Source of the DNA: Nymphaea colorata | Taxonomy: Eukaryota > Streptophyta > Magnoliopsida > Nymphaeales > Nymphaeaceae | Reading direction: 5' to 3' | Length of the DNA stretch: 64,000 bases | Assembly (NCBI RefSeq): GCF_008831285.2 | Contig: NC_045149.1 | Span: forward strand, 932,001-996,000 | Shown here: positions 33,147 through 41,943 of the stretch, piece after piece | Layout: every line of letters begins with the position of its first letter | How positions within the stretch are numbered: position 1 is the first letter of the stretch | Program-made: the position numbers and the translations under genes | The notes under the pieces: model-generated | What the model saw: the letters and a program-made list of their open reading frames with translations, nothing else | The model's database searches: none | Told to the model about the DNA's origin: nothing

Positions 33147-33681
33147 AAGAGCAAGGTTATGCATAAGTGATTTGGATCGGTTCCCATTGAGGCAGACCCA
33201 AACGAGGCTATAAATAGGTCGAAGGTCATAGTAGGGAGAACATCTGATATATGAAGGTCATTTCCTCTAGGAGGAGAGAATCTAATCAGGGATTATGGTC
33301 TGTGTGGGGCTTTAGCTATGTCACACAGACTCCTCAAAAAAGGGGCCGCACCCATGTCGACACGACGCTGGACACGCACCCCAACCACATCCTTTCTTAT
33401 GCAAGTCCAAAATATTTTTCATTCTTTTTTTTCTTCTCCTTGTTCTTTTTTTCTTTATGTATAGTAATAAAAGTAAAAAGAAATGATAGATTAAGCTAAG
33501 AAACAAGCTAAAATTATATATATTATAAATACATACACTTATATATATATATACACCCTTGCCGCACCGTCGCACCCATCGCACTGGCACCCGCACCCCG
33601 CACTCATTTGACATAGGGTTTTAGGGGTTTCACCTAGGTATCTTTACTTTTATAACCAGTTCTGTTAGCCAGTGGCTAACA
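33147..33681 (+). repeat. Left LTR, interrupted by a hAT MITE
   Basis: Matches 36788-37010: shared GTGATTTGGATCGG, GGCTATAAATAGGTCGAAGG (TATA-box-like) and GGAGGAGAGAA before the MITE, and a TAACC-GTT-GTTAGCC stretch ending GGCTAACA after it. The first bases are mutated relative to the right LTR start TGTTAGC, so the start is approximate. Confidence 0.8.
33316..33616. mobile_element. hAT-type MITE, 301 bp, inside the left LTR
   Basis: Left end CTATGTCACACAGACTC and inverted right end CTATGTCAAATGAGTGCG, with CACCCGCACCCCGCACTC subterminal sequence. It is flanked by 8-bp duplications GGCTTTAG (33308-33315) and GGTTTTAG (33617-33624), one mismatch. Aligning the two LTRs shows the right LTR lacks this insert. 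Non-coding, pyrimidine- and AT-rich centre. Same family as 239-596 and the hAT end at 25183. Confidence 0.85.
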
Positions 33682-33683
33682 AA

Positions 33684-33696
33684 TGGTATCAGAGCC
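33684..33696 (+). promoter_or_regulatory. tRNA-Met primer-binding site
   Basis: TGGTATCAGAGCC lies 2 bases after the left LTR end (CTAACA). It is the standard complement of plant initiator tRNA-Met. Confidence 0.95.
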
Positions 33697-35570
33697 AGAA
33701 CCCGCGAACGATCACCTATGGGCCTCTTCAACCAGCGGACAAAATTCCAAAAGACTACATGCTTCTGCAGCTTGGATCGCAGGTGTATGGCGTCCCCAAC
33801 CCTGCGTCGTAGAACCCAAAACCACCCAAAGACTATGACGAGTACATTAGTAACCTTGCAAGATTCAGTTTATGGTTTCGATGGAAACTGTTCTTCTTCT
33901 TGGGCAAGGAGCAATACCAGAAGTCGTGCATCCTAGAGGGAATCGCCTTCTGGCTAATCTAGCCCAAAGAGCAACCCTCAATGATGGAGTTGGAGGAAGC
34001 AATAGAGAGGACAACTTAATGGCCATTGGTTGTTAGGCGTGAAACCAAGAAGTAAGGGGAATCTATTGTAGTTTCCAGGGCCTAGTTGGATAACGCCTCA
34101 GCACAATCCTAAGGTGGAGACTAGACAACAGTTGATTGAACAAATCATAAAACATTTAGAAAAATGCGAACAGAAATGGCCACGGGAGAAAGCTGCAAAA
34201 CTGCTGATCGACATCATTGCAAGCGTGATGAAGGAGTTGATGAAGATGACGCTCAAACTCCAACCCTAATAGAGAAGGCGAACCAAGGAGGCGTTGAGAG
34301 TGGAATGACTACCGGAAGGCAGGGGAAGATGGGTTGCAGCGAGAAGAAAAAAAAACTGAGGGAGCGTTAGATCATCTCTTTGACCCTACCACAGGGCGAC
34401 ATGAAAATGGAGAGTGGAAGATCAGTATGGTAACCGGAGAAACCCCCTTGCTCTCACTTGTTAATGGTTATATAATGACTTCACATTAGGAGACGAGGTC
34501 CCTATACCGCTCCTTGGTGGCTGTAAGATGGTGTCTCAATTCTCAAATAAGCAAGAAACGAAAGTACGTCGCGAACGGAGTCTTCTATGCGGAGCTGAAC
34601 GAGGTGTGTATAGAAGAGACATTTGAGAGGGTAGACTAGGAGATGGTGAACACCGATCTGAAACTGCAAACGATCAGGTTGAGGCAACTCGTTATCAAGG
34701 AGCTGTTGCACCAGTTTCTCTACCAAGTCTCCAACAACTCTGAGCATGTACAACCGAGGAAGGAGAAACAAGCACTAAGAACGGATGACACGTCGAGGAT
34801 GGCTACTTTAGAGTCCACGCTTGCAGCCAAGGAAGAAGAGGCGACGTCTGATCATACAGCAGCATGGGACAATTCAAACGGCAGAGATGTTTTAGCGCGA
34901 GATGCTGTGAAGGGTGATAGACTTCAATGAGAAGATAAGTGTGGTAATAACAGACTAGATATGGGCCTATCCTCACGCAGCTCCGCCCCACAAAAAAATC
35001 CAGCTTTGCAGGGTGTTTAGAAATATGTTCAGTTGGGGAACCAAGAGTGATGTCATTCCAAAAGTAGGGTGTCGAGAAGAGGGGACCAAAGAATGGGGCA
35101 GAGAGCGAGCATTGCAGCCAGGAAAACCCCCATAGCGGGTTAGGCCACTAGGTCGATGTGTGCAGGTAACCTTGATGGATCGAGAATTCTCTCGGGAAAG
35201 GAAGGGAGTCGAGAAACCCCTGGGCAAGTATGGCACATGAGTGCGACGAACAGGCAGCAAAAACCAAGGGATTTGGAGGACCATCATAGATATCTATATT
35301 GAACTAATAAGTAAGAACCTGATGGAGGAATACTGCGTAACTCTTATGGCGGCAGTCCTGCTAATAAGATCGAACATAAGACCAGGGATAAAACTAGGAA
35401 AACCCCCAATGCTTCCTCACAATAGTGGGAAACCAACAAGTAGCGAACAACCAATAGTAGGTGGGGCTCTGAGGGAATTTGATAGAGGAAGAGAGGGAGG
35501 TCTAGGGTTATGTAAATCCTCGAGATCCCTTCTGTTGGAAATGGAGGGGACTGACGGAGATTGGTAGTTC
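33697..35570 (+). other. Interior of the small-LTR element, unidentified
   Basis: One frame can be followed in pieces (KDYDEYISNLARFSLWFRWK; KEQYQKSCILEGIAFWL) between stops, suggesting decayed coding sequence, perhaps Gag or captured host DNA. A charged stretch near 34640-34930 reads LKLQTIRLRQLVIKELLHQF. None matches a family I can name. Confidence 0.4.
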
Positions 35571-35571
35571 C

Positions 35572-35955
35572 AATCTTTTTAGGGGTTACAACAAGAGGTA
35601 CCACCATTCCAAGACAACCCTCGGCTGCTCTATGACCTTCTATATCTACTTACCTCATTCTGCAAACTCTCATAAGCTCCACGTGCTCTACTGGTTATTT
35701 GGACTCACATGCCCCGATGAGAACTTTACCATCAAGTCTGGGGCTCAACGTGCAGCTTCTATCGAAGGTGTTGCATTAATGGCACCAAATACATCACCAA
35801 GAGATCTGAATGTGGAGGGAGAAGCAGACAGCTGGGACCTTGGTGTGGGTGCTGGATTTTATCTGAATGCTACACAAGAGAAACGGAAAAACAGGCAAAT
35901 GTATGCTTATGTTGTCAATGAGCTGCCTAAACTTTTGAGTGATAATTTTCAACAG
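35572..35955 (+). pseudogene. S-formylglutathione hydrolase fragment, intronless and truncated
   Basis: One continuous frame of about 128 codons reads RGYNKRYHHSKTTLGCSMTF, LYWLFGLTCPDENF, KSGAQRAASIEGVALMAPN, NVEGEADSWDLGVGAGFYLN, then YVVNELPKLLSDNFQQ. These are consecutive conserved segments of the N-terminal half of plant S-formylglutathione hydrolase (esterase D family), which hydrolyses S-formylglutathione to formate and glutathione in formaldehyde detoxification. Homology stops just before the family's GHSMGG nucleophile elbow, so the catalytic Ser is absent and the product could not be an active enzyme. Plant genes for this enzyme contain introns and none interrupt this stretch, pointing to an RNA-derived copy. 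It lies inside a retroelement in the element's sense orientation. Confidence 0.9.
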
Positions 35956-36774
35956 CCATTATTACGACACGAAAGGACCCCTAGTGTTTGGCATAGGGAC
36001 AAGGATTGCCACCCTATTTCCGTTCAGCTATAGAGATATGGACTCCAGATCTAAGGCTAAGAAGCAATGGGTTGGTGGCCAAGAGTGAGGAAGTGTACCA
36101 CTTGGCAGTGTTGATGCACAACCAGCTTCGACCATACAACTATATTCTTTTTTACACATCTCATACAGTAGAAAAATGATTTCTTTTAGGATTGCTGAAG
36201 GAAAATTGGCTGTTGTTAAAAGCACCTCCCTGTCCTCTACTTCCCAAGAGAATGACGACAAAGTATATAGAAAACTCTCTTGGTATCCATTCCAGGAAAT
36301 TCAGGGGGTTGGAGACATCACTAATATATCCAATCCTACACTCAGCTATGGCCAAGTGTACTTATTTTTGTAAAACAGCAGCTAGAGAGGATCATGAAGT
36401 TGATGAGACAGAGACAAGATCGGTCCTGTTAAAAGGTCTGAAGCATCTTCTAGATTTTCTTGTAGAGCTAGACTCCTGTTCTGCATTAATCTGGGGCTTC
36501 CCTTGCAGTTATTCAAATATGGCAAAATGAGGAAGCTATGGAATGAAAATTCCATTAACCAAGCTGCTTGCTTGCATTTACCTGTGGTGCTATCTTGTGC
36601 TAATTGTGAGGAGGCTTCTGAGAGTGAGCAGCAGCTTGCAAGTGTGTACTTACACTATCCGGACTGTTGTTGAGACAAATTCTTACAGTTGGCAGTCCAC
36701 CTGAAAGCAAGGAAGGAACCTTCGAAGTCGGCGTTCATTTTTCATGCTCACACCTTGAGGACAAGGTGTTTTTC
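35956..36774 (+). other. Interior 3' part of the small-LTR element, unidentified
   Basis: Several short open stretches in the sense strand (for example RSNGLVAKSEEVYHLAVLMH; SVLLKGLKHLLDFLVELDSC; VVLSCANCEEASESEQQLAS) separated by stops. They look protein-derived and may be further captured exons, but I recognise none. Confidence 0.4.
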
Positions 36775-36787
36775 AAAGGGGGAGTAT
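36775..36787 (+). promoter_or_regulatory. Polypurine tract of the small-LTR element
   Basis: AAAGGGGGAGTAT directly precedes TGTTAGC of the right LTR. It is preceded by CACCTTGAGGACAAGG, a phrase common before the 3' LTR of plant gypsy elements. Confidence 0.85.
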
Positions 36788-37010
36788 TGTTAGCAACCAG
36801 TTATGTGATTTGGATCGGTCCCATTGGGGCGGACCCAAACAAGGCTATAAATAGGTCGAAGGTCTTAGTAGGGAGGGCATCTGATAAGTGAAGGTCATTT
36901 CCACTGGGAGGAGAGAACCTAATTAGGGATTAGGGTCTGCGTGGGTAAGTATTAGGGTTTTACCTGGGTGTCATTGCTTTTGTAACCGGTTTCGTTAGCC
37001 ATGGCTAACA
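36788..37010 (+). repeat. Right LTR, 223 bp
   Basis: Starts TGTTAGC and ends GGCTAACA, inverted terminal bases. Contains GGCTATAAATAGG, a likely LTR TATA box. Confidence 0.9.
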
Positions 37011-37825
37011 TCCTGTGAGATGGGAAGACTCGAAAATCAATCAATGCTTGCTTAGGCACAGGTATTACATGGGGAGATTGGGGATGGAATAGAGAGAACT
37101 CAATGAACATTCACTTGACCACATGGTACAGGAATCGTGAAATTGGGGATAATCAAAGCCAGAGAAGGTTCCATCCTATATGCTTCCTCTAGGCGAGATT
37201 TTATCAGATCAGACATGGATGAGAACTGGATCTTGATCATGCATGGAGGCTATTGCAACTGAAGTATCTTCAACTGGTAACATTCTCATTCAAAGCAATC
37301 ACCACACATGAGAAAGATCTCTCCATATGCAATTAAAAGTTATGAGATCCAACACTTCCCATTTCTATATTGCTCCTGGCAATAGGAATAGAATTTCTGT
37401 AGAAAACGGAATGTCGGATCAAGAGGCCATTCATCTTTTGTATGAAACATCCATCTCTGATGGATTATATTTCTTCCCTATAAATATCTTAGTATTTACA
37501 ATAAAGGTTAGGAGGCCTACCCCCCAAGCAGGCGTTTTCCTGAAGAAGCCAGTATAATAATTAACATCAGTTTCACAGAATTGCACAGGAAATACACAAT
37601 CCAAAAAACAGCATTCACCAATTGGAAAAAACTATTTGTAAAAACATAAAAGAAATGGCACATTTCATTGAGACAGGGAAAATAAATCAAATTTAGCACC
37701 TAAACCTAGAAACAAACAAAAATTTATAATTCTTCCCAATCCAGTTAACTACTAGACACCTTTCTTTAACTTGAAAGATGAAACAAAACATCAAGAAAAC
37801 TGGAAATCCAAGCCCAAAATCAACT
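37011..37825. other. Unassigned spacer
   Basis: 815 bp. Only short ORFs (up to 76 codons) and no recognised domain or repeat. Confidence 0.45.
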
Positions 37826-38525
37826 TTAGAAAAAGCTATAAAATACCACATAACTAAAAGGCCAACAACAAAAAACTGCTTAACTTTTAAACTATTGGAC
37901 ACTCAACGTTCCAATATAATTCTCAAAAAACCACTTAATAAAAAATCTTAAAATAATCACTTGAAGTACTACAAAACTCACCATTTCTCAATTTATTTAA
38001 AAATATTAAAAAAACTTGCTGGCAACCGCAAGGGGTGATGGGCCAATGGCAACCGGCAAGGGTGGTTGTTGACAGTAAGGTCGATGATGCCCAATGCTGC
38101 TAGAGAGCATGGTTTGATGATCACTATCCAACAATGAGGGCCAAACCTTCACCGGTCATCCTCACCCCTCACTAGATAGCGAGGTTTGCCAACAATCAAC
38201 AAGGGTTGATGGCAATGGTGGAGACCCTCCACTGTCACCATCAACCACCATCGATGAGGCAAGGCTTCTTCTTAATTTTTTTTTTTTATGCTGACCCTTG
38301 CAGGCAAGTTGTTTTAACTTTTATTATATTTTTGTAAAAATAATTTCCTAGAGAAGGGGCAATTTTGTACTTTAATTAATTTATTTTAACATTTTTTATT
38401 ATGAGGTGGTTCATTGAGAATTATACTAAAAAGTTCGGCACCTATCTGCTGAAGTTGAAACGTTAGGCAGTTCTTTGTTGTTGGCCCATTAGTTAGGCAA
38501 TATTTGGTAACTTTTCCTAGAATTT
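37826..38525. mobile_element. Foldback / long-TIR MITE, about 0.7 kb
   Basis: The left flank 37826-37970 and the reverse complement of 38395-38525 align over more than 100 bp. Shared words in order are GGCCAACAACAAA, AACTGC(T/C)TAAC, AGTATAATTCTCAA-like and CCAC-T-AT followed by poly-A. The central 38020-38280 is G+C-richer and non-coding, with recurring GGCAA and GATGG words. Long TIRs around a non-coding core suggest a Mutator-like or foldback element; no 9-bp duplication was resolved. Confidence 0.6.
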
Positions 38526-38952
38526 AGACTGAAAAAGAAAAAGCTTGAAAACAAAATTTCCCACAATAGGCAAAAAAGTCCAAGCGGTTACAGACAAAAG
38601 GCTAAATAATAAAAATTCGCTTTATAATGCTCCTGTTCCTTTTCTTATGTTATTAAAATATCTATATGTGGGGGCACGGGCAGCACGTGGTAGTCCAGCT
38701 GTGGGTCCAACAAGCATTTCCGTGAATGTGTAAATATAAAACAAATATGCATTATAATTAAAGCATAAAGTATAATAACCATTTCAGTGTAACCAGTCCT
38801 CACTCAGATCAGGTGCAGCAGCCTATTTAGAGAATTCTTGTGTGTGTGTGTGAGTGTGTAACGATGAGGAGATTTACCTATAGTTCACTGTAGCTTCTCT
38901 GACCATGGGTATTGACCGTCCACTAGCCACTGTATCGTTAGGTCTCACATGG
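38526..38952. other. 3' flank of the PPR gene
   Basis: 427 bp between the foldback element and the PPR stop codon. On the minus strand it should hold the 3' UTR and polyadenylation region; a GTGTGTGTGTGTGAG tract lies near 38840-38855. Confidence 0.5.
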
Positions 38953-41154
38953 TTATTCCTTCTTTCTCATAATGAAGCCTAATGCTGAATATGTCACCAT
39001 ATCAGGTGAAATGCCCTTTCTGAGCATGTTACCATATACCATAAGCATTTTGTTCAAGTCACAGGAGTTGCGATAACCAATCATTAGAGCAGTGTAAGTA
39101 GCAACATTAGGCAATATTCCCATTCTTGCCATTTCACCAAACAGCTTAGCTGCATCATGCATCTGATGCAGCTTACAGTATCCATCCACCAAACATGTAA
39201 ATGTGACAACATCAGGTAATAATCCACTGTACAACATTGTAGAAAATAGTTCCCAAGCTTTCTTCATATTTCTGCTCCTGCAATATGCAGAAATTAATGA
39301 TGTGTAAGCAATAGTATCAGGATTCACTTGTTTGCTAATCATTTCCTTAAATAAACTCATAGCTTCATGTGTCATGTTGTTCTTGCAAAGCCCATGAATA
39401 AAAATTGTATACGTCACCGCATTAAGTTGAATTCCATCTTTTGTCATTCTAGCATACAACTCAAATGCATTTTTAAAGTCATTTTGCTTCACTAGACCAT
39501 CAACCATGCTGCCATAGACAACATTATCAGGAACAAGTCCCCTCTTTACCAGCTCATGAAATAATGACCATGCTTCAGAAGCCTTGTTTTCCTTACAAAG
39601 TCCATCAATCACTGTGTTGTATGTAATTACATTAGGGATGATGCCCCTTTCCAGCATATCATCTAAAAACTTAAATGCTTCTTGAATGAGACCATCCCTG
39701 CAGAACGCATCAACAAGAATGGTGCAGGTGATAACATTGGGGGCTATACCGTTTTCTTGCATGACAATAAAGATGTTAAGAGCTTCCTGTAGGCACCCAC
39801 ATCTGCTATATCCATGAATTAAACTGGTGTAGCAGAAAATATCTGGCACAAGGTTATTTTTAACCATTGCATTCAGGTAGTTGTGGGCAATAGCCATTTC
39901 ACCATTTCTACAAAACCCATCAATTATGATGCCATATGTAACTTCATCATGGTCAAAGCCAAGAGCTGCCAATTTATGAAAAAATCTTACAGCAATTTCA
40001 ATTTCTTGGTTCTTACATAACCCGTTCAGGAACATGCTGTAACAAATAATGTTAGGTTTTATTCCAACAGAAGCCATTTCCTCTAAGAGAGCAAAGCCCT
40101 TTGAGAAATGACATTGTTTGCAAAACCCATAAATCAGACTACTATATGTATGAACAGTTGGTAATATACCACAAGCCTTCATTTCTTCAAAAATTATCAG
40201 TGCCTTTTTCATGTCCTCTCTGCGGCACAACATATGAATAATTGCATTGTAAGAATAGTCATTCAAAGGCAAATGTTTTTCCTTCATCTTGTGAAAAAGC
40301 TTCAGCACCATTTCAGGGTCTGCAACCTTACAGAGGCCATGAAGATAGGTAGAATAAGAAACAGCATTTGGAACAATCCCATTCAACTCCATCTCTAGGA
40401 GAATGTTACTTGCTTGATCGATGTCTCCTTCATCACAATAAAACTTTAGCAACATAGTGTAAGTGTAAACATTTGGGTGGGGACCAGAATTCTTCATCTT
40501 CCTTATCAATCTCTTCACCATCTTTACTTTCTTACTCTTAACCAGGCCTTGCAGTAACATGTTACACAACCTAGTCTTATAGACAACACCTATCTCCTTC
40601 ATTCTGGTGATGGTATTAAGTGCAGCCCTATGCATTTGGAACTCGATCAGGACCTGAACCAATGAATGAAAAGGAGAACATGGTTTTCTGGAGCCAGACA
40701 AATCAACCAAAAAAGTGAAAATATCAAAATCAGCACAACTGTACTGCCTCTTATATAACAACATACACCTAAGCAGTTCTCCAACCTTTCCATGTTGACC
40801 TGCCTGCGAGAATATATGGGCAAGGATCGCCCATGCATTTAGACTGTGATATAAACCAAAATCGTGTACATTATCCGCAAAACTCAAACCTTTCACAAGA
40901 TTCCAATCTAGAGAATGGAAAATCCTGACGACCAGAGGGAAAAGGCCTTTATTTCCACGAAGATGACATCTTCTTTTGTTCTGTCCATCAATAACATAAT
41001 TTTTTTCCTCATTCTCTCCATTAAAGATCATTACATTGGTGCTCACAGCCACTTGAGAACACTCCTCTTGTACAGCTAGCGCAGTTGATAGGCCCGAATG
41101 TTGCCGATAATTACGAATGCACTGGCAAAAATGCTCAATCTTTGCTCTTCTCAT
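38953..41154 (-). CDS. P-class pentatricopeptide repeat protein, 733 aa, intronless
   Basis: A single intact minus-strand frame from ATG at 41154. After a basic N-terminus (MRRAKIEHFCQCIRNYR) and a non-repeat region of about 190 residues, 35-residue PPR motifs follow in perfect register from about residue 193 to the end. Phase starts fall near 228, 263, 298, 333, 368, 403, 438, 473, 508, 543, 578, 613, 648, 683 and a partial one at 718. Each has the T/S-Y-x-x-x-I/L-x-G-x-C helix A pattern and an M-x-x-x-G-x-x-P-[N/D] end. There is no E/DYW extension and no spacing variation, so it is a pure P-class protein. Such proteins bind organellar RNA sequence-specifically for stability, splicing or translation. 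The basic start fits mitochondrial or plastid import, which I infer and did not test. Length, intronless structure and lack of stops are normal, so it appears functional. The partial last motif and KKE end are slightly short; a longer C-terminus may have been lost. Confidence 0.95.
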   Translation of the reverse strand: MRRAKIEHFCQCIRNYRQHSGLSTALAVQEECSQVAVSTNVMIFNGENEEKNYVIDGQNKRRCHLRGNKGLFPLVVRIFHSLDWNLVKGLSFADNVHDFGLYHSLNAWAILAHIFSQAGQHGKVGELLRCMLLYKRQYSCADFDIFTFLVDLSGSRKPCSPFHSLVQVLIEFQMHRAALNTITRMKEIGVVYKTRLCNMLLQGLVKSKKVKMVKRLIRKMKNSGPHPNVYTYTMLLKFYCDEGDIDQASNILLEMELNGIVPNAVSYSTYLHGLCKVADPEMVLKLFHKMKEKHLPLNDYSYNAIIHMLCRREDMKKALIIFEEMKACGILPTVHTYSSLIYGFCKQCHFSKGFALLEEMASVGIKPNIICYSMFLNGLCKNQEIEIAVRFFHKLAALGFDHDEVTYGIIIDGFCRNGEMAIAHNYLNAMVKNNLVPDIFCYTSLIHGYSRCGCLQEALNIFIVMQENGIAPNVITCTILVDAFCRDGLIQEAFKFLDDMLERGIIPNVITYNTVIDGLCKENKASEAWSLFHELVKRGLVPDNVVYGSMVDGLVKQNDFKNAFELYARMTKDGIQLNAVTYTIFIHGLCKNNMTHEAMSLFKEMISKQVNPDTIAYTSLISAYCRSRNMKKAWELFSTMLYSGLLPDVVTFTCLVDGYCKLHQMHDAAKLFGEMARMGILPNVATYTALMIGYRNSCDLNKMLMVYGNMLRKGISPDMVTYSALGFIMRKKE

Positions 41155-41938
41155 AGGTTAGAACCTATCACCAAGCAACCTAGGCTTCTCATGTGGAAGG
41201 ATGCCCTGTTACAAACAATCAATATAACCCACAGACACTGGCCATTCTCCACGCAGAACACCATAACTTTTTGACATCATTCAGCATCTCAATGACGCCA
41301 TGATGCCAACAACGAAACAGCACAAACGCTCAAACATCAACCGGTTCCCGTACAAGCTCAATAAGTTCAATTCGAAACACCCAACAGACGCTAAAAAAGG
41401 CCCGCAGTCGAATCAAAAGCAACTGATTGTGCTGAAAGTTTCAAACACTGCGAAAGCTCCCATATTTGGATTCATGACATGTATGATGCTCTCAACTCAA
41501 GAACTAAATCAACTGTCACCTATTAATGACGTGCAAAAACGCACCATCCCCATAAAAAAAAAAAAAAAAATTGCACCTTTTCAAGAAAGGCTTACAAGAA
41601 CAGGGCACCACTGAAGAATCATAAGCACCCACAAAAGACTGAACGGCCTTACGAAGAGCACCTTTTGCAGCGACGAGACAAACGCTGTTGATGAGAGAGA
41701 ACACAGAAAACTACCAAGCGGGTGCTTCAGCCGGAGGGTGGGGCGTGTGCTTAGTTTCTCAGGGAACTTGACGCAGCTTCACCTGTTTTCCGTCTTTCCT
41801 GCCATGGACTGGAAGAAAACAGGCGGGACGAAGAGGAGACAGGGGCTTGCGGACGCAAGAACCCTACACGGCCCGGGGTTTTAGAAGTTTGTGATGATGT
41901 GCCGATGTCTACGAACGGTCTATCGTGGGTCTGACTTC
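41155..41938. other. PPR promoter and 5' UTR region
   Basis: 784 bp separate the PPR start codon from the chromovirus target-site duplication, so the native promoter is limited to this stretch. An A17-type run lies at 41554-41570. The ORF at 41300-41614 on the other strand shows no coding features. Confidence 0.5.
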
Positions 41939-41943
41939 GTAAC
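41939..41943. repeat. Left target-site duplication GTAAC of the chromovirus
   Basis: GTAAC directly before the left LTR (TGATAAGAGCC) matches GTAAC at 55199-55203 directly after the right LTR. Confidence 0.65.

Larger units (their letters stand above)
33147..37010 (+). mobile_element. Small-LTR retroelement carrying host-gene sequence
   Basis: Left LTR (about 33147-33681, enlarged by a MITE), tRNA-Met primer-binding site (33684-33696), 3.1-kb interior, polypurine tract (36775-36787) and right LTR (36788-37010). With the 301-bp MITE and its 8-bp duplication removed, the left LTR is about 224 bp against 223 bp for the right; the two look roughly 85% identical. The interior shows no RT, integrase or RNase H. 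It contains a truncated, intronless S-formylglutathione hydrolase reading, with unidentified sequence on both sides. This is a non-autonomous element that has acquired host coding sequence. The left edge is uncertain and no target-site duplication was found. Confidence 0.8.

Noticed and set aside
33684-33696. tRNA-like words at the primer-binding sites considered as tRNA genes
   Set aside because: Only the 3' complement of initiator tRNA-Met is present, directly next to LTR ends; no cloverleaf.
41300-41614. 104-codon plus-strand ORF upstream of the PPR gene
   Set aside because: It lies in the PPR 5' region on the opposite strand, includes a poly-A run read as Lys, and shows no domain.
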